A stretch of 51,151 nt of DNA from Gemmatimonadales bacterium (lineage in GTDB: Bacteria > Gemmatimonadota > Gemmatimonadetes > Palauibacterales > Palauibacteraceae), in assembly GCA_009841005.1 (NCBI GenBank), contig VXMR01000151.1:1-51151 (forward strand), written 5' to 3'. The position numbers and the translations under genes were made by a program. This document shows positions 40,962 through 49,557 of this stretch, in pieces (position 1 is the stretch's first letter; each line of letters opens with the position of its first letter). The notes below the pieces were generated by a model. It was not told where the DNA came from. It saw nothing but the letters and a program-made list of their open reading frames with translations, and searched no databases.

Positions 40962-43196
40962 TCAGCGGGCGAACAGCTCCTCGACCGCGAGCCCCAACCG
41001 CAGCTTCCGTTCTATCGCCCCCTGCCAACCCGCCGGGCGGGCATCGAACAGGTTGTCGACGCCCGCCACGAGCTTGAGCCTCCGCCCGAGATCGACGGAG
41101 ATCTGCAGGTCGATGGCCACGAACCGCTCCTGCGTGCCGATCCTCGCGTCGCTCCCGTCGGGGCCGGTTCCGATGATCGGCGCGGCGCCCGTGAGATGTG
41201 CCGTGGCATCGAGCCGCAGCCCGGAGAGCGCCTCGGCGGTCCACGCCGCCCGGGCGCGCGCGGAATGTGCGGCGCGCCGGTCCAGCGGAAGCCCGGAGTC
41301 GACCGCGTACGCGTCGAGGTACGCGTAGCCCGCGGTGAACTCCGCGCGATCCAGGACGGCCCGGAGGCTGAACTCGAACCCGCGCGTGATCGCCTCCGCG
41401 ACGTTCCGCGGGGAGAAGACGAGGAGACCGCTCTCGGCATTACCGACGAACCCGGGCTCGATGAGATTCCGAATGCGGTTGGAGAAGGCCTCGACTTCCA
41501 ACCGAAGGGTCGACGCCGGTTGCCATTCCACCCCGCCGGAGACGTTCCACGAGCGCTCCGGATCCAGATCCGGGAACCCCTGGAGGACGTAGCCGCCCCC
41601 CACGTTGACGAAGTTCCAGGCCAGCTCCTTGAAGGAGGGGGCCCGGAAGCCGCGGGCCACCGCCGCGCGGAGGTGCACGTGCTCCCCGGCGCGACGTGTG
41701 ACGCCGACGGTCGGCGAGAGGTTGGAGCCCCAGCGGTCGTTCCAGGTGAGGCGGGCGCCCCCGCTCACGACGGTCCCCCCGAGACGCCACGCGTCCTGCG
41801 CGAAGAGCGCGAGCTGTTGGTCGGCCGCGCGCTCCTCGACCAGCTTGTCGGGCGACCGGATCGCGCGGCTCGCGACCTCGAAGCCGACATCGACGGAGTG
41901 TCCACCCAGGACGGCGGAATACCCCGCGGCACCCTTCGCCAGGCGTTCCCACTGGGTGTCGTCACCCTCATCGGCGATGGGGGCGTCTCCACGGGCGCTG
42001 CGGAACAGGTGCTCGTATTCCTGGAGAAAGAGACTTCCGCTCCACGTTCCGGCACCCAGCGGTCGCCGCGCCTCCACCGACCCCGAGAATCCCGCGTTGT
42101 CGTTGAACCCGGAGAACGCGCCGCCCACCGGCCAGCGCTGCCGCTCGCGGAGGTAGGTGGCGGTGGCGAGGAGGTCCCAGGCGTTCGATGCCTTGAACTG
42201 AAAGCGGGACCGGAAGTCCCAGACGCGGGCGAACGCGCTCCGCCCCCCATCGGCGAGCCCCGGGATCCGGTCTTCCTGGCGCCAGCCGCCCGTGATCCGG
42301 TACCGGAGACGGCCTCCACCGCTTGCCGTCGCCTCCGCCTCGCGACGTCCGGCGCCGCCTGACACGGCGCGCGCATCGATCTGGAACCCCGAGGCGGGAA
42401 GCTGGGTGATGACGTTCACGACGCCGCCCAGAGCGTCGGAGCCGTAAAGGGACGACAACGGGCCCTTCACGATCTCCACGCGCTCCACGCCCGCCAGCGA
42501 CATGCGGCTCAGGTCGCGGTTTTCGAGCAGCGCGCCCGCGGTCGGCTGGCCATCGAGCAGGACGAGGACGCGCGCGCCACCGATGCCCCGGATCATGAGA
42601 TTCGAGCCGACCGGGGTGCCGGCCGTCACCTGGACGCCGGGAATCTCTGCAAGCAGCCCGTCGGCGGAAGCCACGCCGGCCGCGTCGATCTCCTCGGCCT
42701 CCACCGTCTCCATGGGCACGGCGATCTGCGAGCGGAGCCGCGGGAGTGAACTCGCCGTGACCACGATCTCGTCGAGGGCGAGCGGGTCGCGTTCGAGTCC
42801 GATCCGCCAGCCCGCCGCCGCCGCGTCCGCCCAGGCCAGCTTTCGCGGGAGGTATCCGAGCGCCGAGACCTCGATGCCTCCGCCGGGCCCCCAGGTGTCG
42901 TCCGGCGTAAGAACGCCGACGGAGTTGGTGCGTACCGAGGTCTGGTGGGGAGCCCGCGCCGGCGAACCCTCGGCACCGGGAGCCGCCGACCCCGCGGCGC
43001 CGCGAGCCGGGAGCCACGTCACCTCGGCGTCCGCGATCCCCGCCCCCGACGCCAGGTCGAAGATCCGACCCTGCGCCTGAGCCTGTGTCCGGGCCTGTCT
43101 CTCGGCCTGTGTCCGGGCCTCGGCCGCAGCCGGAAGCAGGCTGCCGCCCAGTCCGAGGGCGGCGCTGAGGGTCAGGCGCGCGAGCGCGGGCGTCAC
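40962..43196 (-). CDS. TonB-dependent outer-membrane receptor, HmuR-type
   Basis: The 744-residue receptor starts at GTG 43196, which overlaps the HmuY stop by 4 nt (GTGA). It has a signal peptide (LARLTLSAALGLGGSLLPAAAEA) and a short carboxypeptidase-regulatory-like region (residues about 30-130). A TonB-type region around ALDEIVVTASSLPRLRSQIAVPMETVEAEEIDAAGVASADGLLAEIPGVQV introduces the plug, which continues VGSNLMIRGIGGARVLVLLDGQ and VEIVKGPLSSLYGSDALGGVVNVIT. The rest is a 22-strand barrel, ending LRLGLAVEELFAR. Following HmuY and a Fur box, it is the likely heme or metal-porphyrin importer, powered by TonB. The heme specificity is inferred. Confidence 0.9.
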   Translation of the reverse strand: MTPALARLTLSAALGLGGSLLPAAAEARTQAERQARTQAQAQGRIFDLASGAGIADAEVTWLPARGAAGSAAPGAEGSPARAPHQTSVRTNSVGVLTPDDTWGPGGGIEVSALGYLPRKLAWADAAAAGWRIGLERDPLALDEIVVTASSLPRLRSQIAVPMETVEAEEIDAAGVASADGLLAEIPGVQVTAGTPVGSNLMIRGIGGARVLVLLDGQPTAGALLENRDLSRMSLAGVERVEIVKGPLSSLYGSDALGGVVNVITQLPASGFQIDARAVSGGAGRREAEATASGGGRLRYRITGGWRQEDRIPGLADGGRSAFARVWDFRSRFQFKASNAWDLLATATYLRERQRWPVGGAFSGFNDNAGFSGSVEARRPLGAGTWSGSLFLQEYEHLFRSARGDAPIADEGDDTQWERLAKGAAGYSAVLGGHSVDVGFEVASRAIRSPDKLVEERAADQQLALFAQDAWRLGGTVVSGGARLTWNDRWGSNLSPTVGVTRRAGEHVHLRAAVARGFRAPSFKELAWNFVNVGGGYVLQGFPDLDPERSWNVSGGVEWQPASTLRLEVEAFSNRIRNLIEPGFVGNAESGLLVFSPRNVAEAITRGFEFSLRAVLDRAEFTAGYAYLDAYAVDSGLPLDRRAAHSARARAAWTAEALSGLRLDATAHLTGAAPIIGTGPDGSDARIGTQERFVAIDLQISVDLGRRLKLVAGVDNLFDARPAGWQGAIERKLRLGLAVEELFAR

Positions 43197-44269
43197 CGGA
43201 GCCGCTGGAACCTCACCGACGGATGGCCCGAATCCCCGGTCGCGTTGTAGTAGTCGAAGAGCTGCACCTTGTAGACCTCCGCGCCCACGCGGACGAAGTA
43301 GACGTTGTAGGTCGGCCACATTCGATTGTTCTGCCGGATGCTGTACCAGAACGCGCCCTGCGCATCTCCCACCGTGGCCGGAAACGCGCCGGCGATCGTC
43401 GAGAGGAAGCCGGCGTAATCCGGAGCGTCGTCCGCCCGGGCGAGCGCCGTGAAGTCGTCCGTCGGGTCGAGCGGGAAGGTTCCCGCGCCGCAGGCCTCGT
43501 TCACCTGTATCGTGAATTCGGGCGATGTCGCGACGTCCCAGCCGCAACCGGCGGGGTCGCGCACGATCCCGTTCGACAGGCTCACGAAGACGGGACCGCG
43601 CGTGAGGTCCAGCGCCAGGCTTTCCGGCGCGCCGAGGCTGCCGCCCGGGTCGTGACGGCGGAACTGGATCGTCGCGCCCACGGGCCTCTCGCCCTGCATC
43701 GCGATCTCCACCATGCGAATCACGCCGTATCCGCGCCCCGAACCCTCTCGCAGCTTCCAGGCCGCGCCGGGGTTCGCCATGATCGAGCCCGACTGGCGGT
43801 CGAAGCGGAACCACGACGGTCCCGTCTCCGGCGCCAGGGCATCCTCGACGAATCCCCCCGCCGGAATGTCGGCGGCGGTGACCGCCGCGAACGCCGCTTC
43901 GCCGTCTTCCGGCGTCAGCGCGGCGACCTGATCCGCGGTCAGCCCCGCGTTGTTCCCCAGGCTGACCGCGGAGACGCTGCCGGGGCCCGCGACGCCGCCG
44001 TTCAGCCGCACGGAAAACCTGCGGAAGGCCATGTCCCACGCTGTGGAACTACCCGGGTCCGCCGGGCTCGGGAGCGCCCCGCCACCGGTCAGACTCACGT
44101 AGCCGAAGGAGACGGGCGAGGAGGCGTCGATCGTGAGCACCCCTTCTTCGAACGTCTCTTCGGCGGGGGCGGCGACTTCCGACTCGCAGGCCGCAAGGGC
44201 GGCGAGCGCGAGTGGAATCATCAGTGCGCGGAACGGGATCCGCGCCGGGAGAAGTGTGCTTCTGGACAT
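43193..44269 (-). CDS. hmuY: HmuY-family heme-binding lipoprotein
   Basis: The 358-residue protein has a lipoprotein signal (RALMIPLALAALAAC, lipid Cys 28). The HmuY fold is seen as TAWDMAFRRFSVRLNGGVAGPGSVSAV near residue 80 and repeated at the C-terminus as the closing strands YNVYFVRVGAEVYKVQLFDYYN and GHPSVRFQRL. HmuY proteins capture heme at the cell surface and hand it to a TonB receptor. It is longer than the classical 220 residues because of internal repeats; it could hold two related halves. It lies between the chelatase-like gene (24 bp) and the receptor (4-nt overlap). Confidence 0.88.
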   Translation of the reverse strand: MSRSTLLPARIPFRALMIPLALAALAACESEVAAPAEETFEEGVLTIDASSPVSFGYVSLTGGGALPSPADPGSSTAWDMAFRRFSVRLNGGVAGPGSVSAVSLGNNAGLTADQVAALTPEDGEAAFAAVTAADIPAGGFVEDALAPETGPSWFRFDRQSGSIMANPGAAWKLREGSGRGYGVIRMVEIAMQGERPVGATIQFRRHDPGGSLGAPESLALDLTRGPVFVSLSNGIVRDPAGCGWDVATSPEFTIQVNEACGAGTFPLDPTDDFTALARADDAPDYAGFLSTIAGAFPATVGDAQGAFWYSIRQNNRMWPTYNVYFVRVGAEVYKVQLFDYYNATGDSGHPSVRFQRLR

Positions 44270-44292
44270 GTGGTCCGTCTCCGTGTCGAGAG

Positions 44293-45321
44293 CTAGCGCC
44301 GTGCGAGGTTTCGTGACTGTCCGCGGGGGGGCGACGGCGCCCGCCCGCCCGCGGAGGCTGAACAGGGTCCGAGCGGTGAGACGAGACCGGTGGCGCAGAA
44401 CCGCGCCGCCGCCCTCTCCGCGATCCAGTCCGTGATCAGGGGATGGGGGAGGAAGCCTTCGGTGGCGACGTACTCGAGACCTTCCAGCACGTCGGCGTAG
44501 GGTCCGAAGCCGGACACGCGGTACGGGACCACGAGGACGTGCCGGTAACGCTCTCCCATTCCGGCGACGAGCGATTTGATCCGCTCCTCCGCCTCCTCCC
44601 GTGCGCCGGCCCAGTCTTCCCTGAGCGTCCCGACGTGGACTTCGGCGTAGCCGCCGGTCCGCAGGGCCTCGGCCGCATCCTCCATGGAGCGGAGCACCTG
44701 TCGGTCCTCGCCATCATCGCCCATGCCGTGGGCGAGGAGCAGCACGCCGCTCTGGGCGGGGGGTATCCCGGCGGTCGCGGCCCTGTCGACCAGGATGCGA
44801 GCCGCCTGGCCGGACCCTCCCAACCCCTCCCGCACCAGCAGGATCCGGCTGCCGTTCGCGAGGGGATCGAGTTCCGTCCCGCTCACCATTCGGTGCCCCA
44901 CCATCGCGCGCTCCGGGGGGTCGGGACGGAGGCCGAGGAGGAATTCCGTCGGATGCAGGAACGACGCTCCCGACACGAACAGCCTCACGACGGCCACCGT
45001 GTTCACGCCCTCTTCCGCGAGAGAGTCCAGGGCGGACTGCATCGTCGCGGGGTCAGCCATCCCCAGCGCGAGCGACACGGGGATCCGGTCGCGCAGCGGC
45101 CGCAGGGCTTCCTCGACCCGTCCGTTCCACTCCGCCCCACCCCCATGCGCCATGACGAGGATCCCGGGACGTGGCACCGATTCCAGCGTGACTCCCCGAT
45201 GCTCCGGGCGGGAGGTGAGTTCGACGGTGGGCTGCGGCCCCCCTGCGGAGGCGCACCCGCTCAACATCCAGAGCAATCCGAAGGCGGCGAACGGCGCGCG
45301 CGCCTGTGATCCGTTCAACAT
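44293..45321 (-). CDS. Lipid-anchored CbiX/sirohydrochlorin-chelatase-like protein
   Basis: The 342-residue protein starts at ATG 45321; the frame is open to 45363, but that stretch is the Fur box. Its signal (FAAFGLLWMLSGC, lipid Cys 23) places it outside the cytoplasm. Two CbiX-like halves follow: GILVMAHGGGAEWNGRVEEALRPL (H59) with H123 in FLHPTEFLLG, and VLLLAHGMGDDGEDRQVL (H198) with VLVVPYRVSGFGPYADVLEGLEY. Histidines at the starts of these halves carry out metal insertion in class II chelatases. First gene of a Fur-controlled heme-uptake set. A tail (CATGLVSPLGPCSASAGG...SRNLARR) is unusual. Metal and substrate are inferred. Confidence 0.78.
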   Translation of the reverse strand: MLNGSQARAPFAAFGLLWMLSGCASAGGPQPTVELTSRPEHRGVTLESVPRPGILVMAHGGGAEWNGRVEEALRPLRDRIPVSLALGMADPATMQSALDSLAEEGVNTVAVVRLFVSGASFLHPTEFLLGLRPDPPERAMVGHRMVSGTELDPLANGSRILLVREGLGGSGQAARILVDRAATAGIPPAQSGVLLLAHGMGDDGEDRQVLRSMEDAAEALRTGGYAEVHVGTLREDWAGAREEAEERIKSLVAGMGERYRHVLVVPYRVSGFGPYADVLEGLEYVATEGFLPHPLITDWIAERAAARFCATGLVSPLGPCSASAGGRAPSPPRGQSRNLARR

Positions 45322-45342
45322 CGGCTCAACCTTGTCAATAAT

Positions 45343-45361
45343 GATAATGAGAATCATTCTC
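45343..45361 (-). promoter_or_regulatory. Fur box upstream of the heme operon
   Basis: On the coding strand this reads GAGAATGATTCTCATTATC, which matches the Escherichia coli Fur consensus GATAATGATAATCATTATC at 16 of 19 positions. It ends 21 bp before the start of the CbiX-like gene. AT-rich sequence of this kind is rare in this GC-rich window, so the match is unlikely to be chance. It predicts repression of the three-gene operon when iron is plentiful. Confidence 0.85.
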
Positions 45362-45496
45362 AACTAGAACCGTCAAATGATGATGCACGTCGCGAGGGGG
45401 GGATGGCAAGCGGCAATTCGGCCGGCGGCCAGCGGGGACGGCCCGGCGGCTAACGGGGACCGCGGGCGCCGGAAGGGACGTTGGCAAAGATACCGT

Positions 45497-47524
45497 TCAG
45501 CGCCCCGGAGTCGGCAGGGCGAAGGCCTGCAGCTTCGAATCGACCTGTCCGTCGGCGGAGGTTGCGACGACGACGAACTGGCGTCCCGACCGGGTGCGAT
45601 AGGTCATCGGGTTGCCGCGCCCCAGGCCCCCGGCCAGATCCCCTCGCCACAGCGTGGTTCCGTCGCGGACATCCATGGCCTCGAGCCACGGAGTTCCACC
45701 CGCCAGGAATACGATCCCGCCCGCGGTCGCCAGCGGTCCCGACGTCGTGCCGTGGCTCTGCGGCGTGCCCCCCATCGGTGGGAGGTCGAGTCCCGCCAGT
45801 GCCGGGTGCTCCCGGATCGCCGAGTCGTCCCCGAACGGACGCTGCCACAGGTGGTCGCCCGTGTTGAGGTCGATCGCCGTGATCGTGCCGTAGGGCGGCT
45901 TGAGGATGGGAAGCCCGCCGGCCACAGAGAGCGTGCTCGCGAAGTTCGGGAGATAGTCCGCGTCTCCCTCCCCCGGCTCCGCTTCGGCGACACGGGCCAG
46001 GAAGGGATCGTCATACGCCTTCACGAACATGTGGCCGCTCTCGGGATCGATCGCCGCGCCGCCCCACCCCGCCCCGCCGATGAGGCCCGGCATCATGATC
46101 GTCCCCTCGACCGAGGGCGGCGTGAAGATCGGGCCGGTCCGGTGGCGGCGGAACACCTCCAGCGCCTCGGCCCTCAGTTCGGGCGTGAAGTCGATGAGAT
46201 CGTCCTCCGTAATCCCCTGTCGGGAGAACGGCGCGGGCCGCGTCGGGAACGGCTGGGTCGGCCACGGCACCTCGCCGGGCACCGTGCTCTCCGGCACCGC
46301 GCGCTCCTCGACCGGCCACACGGGCTCGCCGGTCACTCGGTCGAGCACGTACGTGAACGCCGTCTTCCCCACCGCCACGACCGCGTCGATCTCGCGCTCG
46401 CCGACCTCGATCGTCGCGAGCGCGGGCGGCGCGGGCAGGTCGTAGTCCCACAGCCCGTGGTGAACGGTCTGGAAGTGCCACACACGCTCGCCCGTCCGCG
46501 CGTCGAGGCACACGAGCGACTCGGCGAACAGGTTCTGGCCCCTCCGGTGCCCGCCGTAGAAGTCGTTGTTCGGCGTGGAGACGGGCAGGTAAAGGAAGCC
46601 CCGCTCCGGGTCCAGCGAGAACGGCGCCCAAACGTTGGCCGAGCCAGTGTAGGACCACGACTCGTCCTCCCACGTCTCGACCCCGAACTCCCCCTCCTTG
46701 GGGATGGTGTGGAAGGTCCAGAGCAGTTCTCCGGTGCGCGCGTCGAATGCCTGCACGTCGCCCGGAGGGTTGTTGCGGTAGATCCGGTTGTCCGGGACGC
46801 CACTGCCCACGATCACGATGTCCTCGAACACGACGGCGGGAGAGGTGTTGGAGATGTGAAGCCGGTTCGTGTCCCAGGCGAGCCCATCCGTCAGGTCGAC
46901 CTCGCCTCCGTCCCCGAAGCTCTGGATCGGCTCGCCCGTGGCGGCGTCGAGCGCGATCAGCCGCCAGCGCGAGTTCAGGAAGATCCTCCGCTCGCCTCCG
47001 TCGTTCCACTGGGCGATTCCGCGGTGACAGAAGCGGCAGCCGCGGTGGAGGTTTCCCCACTCCCACGCTTTGGGATCGTAGCTCCAGAACTCCTCTCCCG
47101 TCTCCGCGTCCAGGGCGACGACGCGGCTGTAGGGGGTCGAGAGCCACATCGTGTCGTTGATGACGATCGGCGTCGCCTCGAAGGCCCCCGGCGCCACGCG
47201 TTCGCCCTGGATGGGGCTCGCCGCGTCGGGAATCGGCTCCTCCCCCGTCTCCCACACCCAGGCCGTCTTGAGGTCCGCGACGTTCGAGCGGTCGATATTC
47301 GTGAGGGCGGAATATTTGAGGCCGCCCGGGTCGCCGCCGTACACCGGCCAGTCGTCACCCGCATAGGCGTCACCCGCGTGCGCCGCCGTCGGAGGCAGGC
47401 GTTCGCCGATACCGCTGGCCGCGTCCTCGCCGGCGCACCCCGAGAGCGCCACCCCGAGAGCCAGACAGTGCACGGGCCGGCACGCCCGGGCCGGAGTCAC
47501 GGGTCGACCGTCAGCCCTCTTCAT
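45497..47524 (-). CDS. PQQ-dependent dehydrogenase-like lipoprotein (quinoprotein propeller)
   Basis: The 675-residue protein has a lipoprotein signal (HCLALGVALSGC, lipid Cys 30) and an eight-bladed PQQ-type propeller. WD-like tryptophan docking motifs recur (YSALTNIDRSNVADLKTAWVWETG near 71; VVALDAETGEEFWSYD near 135; AFDARTGELLWTFHT; CLDARTGERVWHFQTVHHGLWDYDLPAPP; TAIDLNTGDHLW). The sequence resembles membrane-bound glucose/quinate-type PQQ dehydrogenases. At residues 163-167 it has CRFCH, a CxxCH sequence in the place where relatives read TCRGVAYW. It overlaps the RidA-type gene by 14 nt, unless translation starts at GTG 47500. Substrate unknown; periplasmic, electrons probably to quinone. 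Confidence 0.85.
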   Translation of the reverse strand: MKRADGRPVTPARACRPVHCLALGVALSGCAGEDAASGIGERLPPTAAHAGDAYAGDDWPVYGGDPGGLKYSALTNIDRSNVADLKTAWVWETGEEPIPDAASPIQGERVAPGAFEATPIVINDTMWLSTPYSRVVALDAETGEEFWSYDPKAWEWGNLHRGCRFCHRGIAQWNDGGERRIFLNSRWRLIALDAATGEPIQSFGDGGEVDLTDGLAWDTNRLHISNTSPAVVFEDIVIVGSGVPDNRIYRNNPPGDVQAFDARTGELLWTFHTIPKEGEFGVETWEDESWSYTGSANVWAPFSLDPERGFLYLPVSTPNNDFYGGHRRGQNLFAESLVCLDARTGERVWHFQTVHHGLWDYDLPAPPALATIEVGEREIDAVVAVGKTAFTYVLDRVTGEPVWPVEERAVPESTVPGEVPWPTQPFPTRPAPFSRQGITEDDLIDFTPELRAEALEVFRRHRTGPIFTPPSVEGTIMMPGLIGGAGWGGAAIDPESGHMFVKAYDDPFLARVAEAEPGEGDADYLPNFASTLSVAGGLPILKPPYGTITAIDLNTGDHLWQRPFGDDSAIREHPALAGLDLPPMGGTPQSHGTTSGPLATAGGIVFLAGGTPWLEAMDVRDGTTLWRGDLAGGLGRGNPMTYRTRSGRQFVVVATSADGQVDSKLQAFALPTPGR

Positions 47525-47960
47525 CGACCGCCGCGATAACCTTGACTTCTATAAGGGCGCCCGGGCTGTAGAGTTCGGTCACTCCCACGGCAGTCCAGGA
47601 CGGGAGCTCGGGCACGAACTCATCCTTGACCTCGATGAAGGCCTCGATGTGAGCGTGCATGTCGATGTGGTAGGTCGTGATGTCGATCACCCGTTCCAGG
47701 CTCGATCCGGCGTCCTCGAGGACCTCGCCGATCCGGCGGAACGTGTTTCGGAACTGCGTAGCCGGGTCGGGGTCGCGGTTCACGACGCCCGCCAGAAAGA
47801 CGAGATCCCCCACCCGCACGGCATCGGAGTACAGGCCGTGTTCCGGAGGCGGATCAGGAAAGCGCTCCTGCGCGGCGGCAGGTGCCGGGCCAGACGTCAG
47901 CCATCCGAGGGCCAGCATGGCTGGGGCCGCGCGGGGTATGAAGAACCGTAGTCGGGGCAT
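47511..47960 (-). CDS. Exported RidA/YjgF-family protein
   Basis: The 149-residue protein has a signal peptide (PAMLALGWLTSGPAPAAAQ) followed by one complete Rid domain: LYSDAVRVGDLVFLAGVVNRDPDPATQFRNTFRRIGEVLEDAGSSLERVIDITTYHID and FVPELPSWTAVGVTELYSPGALIEVKVIAAV. RidA proteins hydrolyse reactive enamines/imines. The canonical cytosolic catalytic Arg (in LxxPxxxVEIE... ARxxVEV) is not evident here: the segment reads SPGALIEVKV. It starts at ATG 47960 after GGGAGGACGC. It precedes the PQQ dehydrogenase-like gene and may process its product, but that is speculative. Confidence 0.86.
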   Translation of the reverse strand: MPRLRFFIPRAAPAMLALGWLTSGPAPAAAQERFPDPPPEHGLYSDAVRVGDLVFLAGVVNRDPDPATQFRNTFRRIGEVLEDAGSSLERVIDITTYHIDMHAHIEAFIEVKDEFVPELPSWTAVGVTELYSPGALIEVKVIAAVDEEG

Positions 47961-48057
47961 GCGTCCTCCCGGGTGTCGTCAGCAAACGAATCGCAGGGGC
48001 GGAAATCTGGCGGTCGCGATCGGATGCGGCGAGTCCGCCGCCGCCTTCGGCGTTCGG

Positions 48058-48891
48058 TCAGTCCCCGGCGAGGAGCCGCGGGTTGTGTCGGCGGGCATAG
48101 TCCACGCAGGCCTGCCAGTCCGTCTCGTAGAAGGCGCGGGAGCGCGCGAGTTGAGCTTCGGTGAGAAGCGCGTCGGAACTCAGCATCCGCTCCGGCACCA
48201 CCCGTCCGAGCGCCACGCCCGCGTGCCAGGCGAACCGTCGACCCCGGACCCGAAGCCATCGGAGGGCGGCGGGCCCAGGCTCCGCGCTCCGCTTCGCCGG
48301 CCAGCGTCGACGCACCTCCCGCAGAAACCGGTACTGCCGGTCTCGATAGGAACGGTTCGACGGGCGAAACGAGATGTCGGTCTCGTCGTACGACGCGCCC
48401 ACGTAGTCCGCGATCGTTCGGACGAACTCGCGCGGATCCGCGACGAGCCGGTCGAAGAAGAGGACGAGCGGCCGGTGTTCGAAGTGATCCTCCAGCACGC
48501 GGATGCGCTCGCGGAAGAGGGCCGAGGACTGCGGCCGGACGCCTTCGTCACGCTCGATGTCGATGAAAGCCCCGAACGGGACGTAGCGCAGTTCCTTGAT
48601 CTCCCGGAGATATACCGACCGGAGCCACTCATCATGGCGGCGCAGGACCAGGATCGGCCGGGCCGCCGGTGCCAGGCGCGCGAACCACTCCACGGCGGGC
48701 GTAAACTCGCGGTATCCGAGCTGTCGGGACACGAGGACGGGAAGGTCTCCACCCCGCCGCACCACCTTCGCGCTCTGCCGAAACCGGGTGCGCGGGACGT
48801 GGCGCACGCCCCGAAAGTGCGGAAACACCCGTTCCTGCAGCCACCTGGACGCCGCCCGGCCGGCTCCCACGTGAAAAAAGACCTCCGGCAT
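48058..48891 (-). CDS. Sulfotransferase-family-like protein
   Basis: The 277-residue protein starts at ATG 48891. A P-loop-like 5'-phosphosulfate motif is seen at the N-terminus (FFHVGAGRAASRWLQERVFPHF), but the usual T/S-G-T/S is changed to GAGRAASRW. A second block near residue 95 (PILVLRRHDEWLRSVYLREIK) resembles the 3'-phosphate-binding RxPxxxxxS region. The protein ends with FRPSNRSYRDRQYRFLREVRRRW and DWQACVDYARRHNPRLLAG. These are features of the heparan-sulfate-type sulfotransferase fold found in bacteria. Activity is not certain because of the altered loop. Nearby is a methyltransferase-like gene on the same strand, 9 bp upstream. Confidence 0.72.
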   Translation of the reverse strand: MPEVFFHVGAGRAASRWLQERVFPHFRGVRHVPRTRFRQSAKVVRRGGDLPVLVSRQLGYREFTPAVEWFARLAPAARPILVLRRHDEWLRSVYLREIKELRYVPFGAFIDIERDEGVRPQSSALFRERIRVLEDHFEHRPLVLFFDRLVADPREFVRTIADYVGASYDETDISFRPSNRSYRDRQYRFLREVRRRWPAKRSAEPGPAALRWLRVRGRRFAWHAGVALGRVVPERMLSSDALLTEAQLARSRAFYETDWQACVDYARRHNPRLLAGD

Positions 48892-48899
48892 CGGCTGCA

Positions 48900-49424
48900 C
48901 TACCGGGAGCGGCGGGACTGCGCGTCCCGCCGTGCTCCCGGAATCCACCGGGGGACGTCGCGGCAGTAGTCGTCGAATGCATCGCCGAACGTCCGACGGA
49001 GATCCGGCTCCTCCCTTCGTACGACGAAGAGGGTCAGCCACAGCCAGTAGGCCAGCGCGTAGACGAGCAACGCCATGGATGAGAAGAACACGGCCTCGGA
49101 GAAGAGGGTGAGGACCACGCCCAGGAGAAGCGGATGGCGAGTGCGTCCATACCAACCGTCCGTCACGAGCACGCTGGGCGCGATTCCGGGGATGGCGGAT
49201 GTCCGCCTCCGCAGGAGCCGGCTGGCCGCCCACAGGTAGAGATAGAAGCCGAATCCCGCCACAGGAACGCCCAGCCAGCGAAGAGTCCCGATGTCCACCG
49301 ATGGTAGCGGGATCGCCTGGGAGCGCTGGAGAATGAGTGCCGGGAGCCCCACCACGAAGACGCCGTACAGCACGATCGCCGTGAGGATCGTTTTCAACGC
49401 TGCGGCGTGCGGGCGCTTCATCAT
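48900..49424 (-). CDS. Isoprenylcysteine-carboxyl-methyltransferase/phospholipid-methyltransferase-like membrane protein
   Basis: The 174-residue protein starts at ATG 49424, after GAGGTCCGA. It has about five hydrophobic helices (LTAIVLYGVFVVGLPALIL; WLGVPVAGFGFYLYLWAAS; HPLLLGVVLTLFSEAVFFSSMALLVYALAYWLWLTLFVV). The conserved pattern VTDGWYGRTRHPLLLGVVL...REEPDLRRTFGDAFDDYCRDVPRWIP is that of ICMT and PEMT-like enzymes, where RHPxY...G, E and YxxxVPR(W/F) bind S-adenosylmethionine. It would methylate a membrane lipid or isoprenyl cysteine. Farther upstream open sequence is not needed. Confidence 0.85.
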   Translation of the reverse strand: MMKRPHAAALKTILTAIVLYGVFVVGLPALILQRSQAIPLPSVDIGTLRWLGVPVAGFGFYLYLWAASRLLRRRTSAIPGIAPSVLVTDGWYGRTRHPLLLGVVLTLFSEAVFFSSMALLVYALAYWLWLTLFVVRREEPDLRRTFGDAFDDYCRDVPRWIPGARRDAQSRRSR

Positions 49425-49557
49425 TCGGACCTCGGCGTCGGGTATCGGGGCCATGTGACGCCGGGAGTGATTTCGGCGTCTTCCGGACAGCATCCGGGAA
49501 CGTAGCCTCGCCACGCCTCCATCGGGACGGGCTATACACCTCGCGGGAGGGACGGAC

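Noticed and set aside
45322-45363. An N-terminal extension of the CbiX-like protein starting at ATG 45363 (MRMILIIII...).
   Set aside because: The DNA for it is the 19-bp Fur box; translation of an operator gives this hydrophobic run by chance. ATG 45321 opens directly into a lipoprotein signal.
45377-47539. A long open frame on the plus strand opposite the PQQ dehydrogenase.
   Set aside because: It is antisense to a protein with clear propeller repeats, consists of Arg/Pro/Gly-rich sequence and is explained by the high GC content; the same applies to the other long frames opposite real genes (for example 184-3207 minus, 9918-11408 plus, 13620-15494 plus and 21518-23026 plus).
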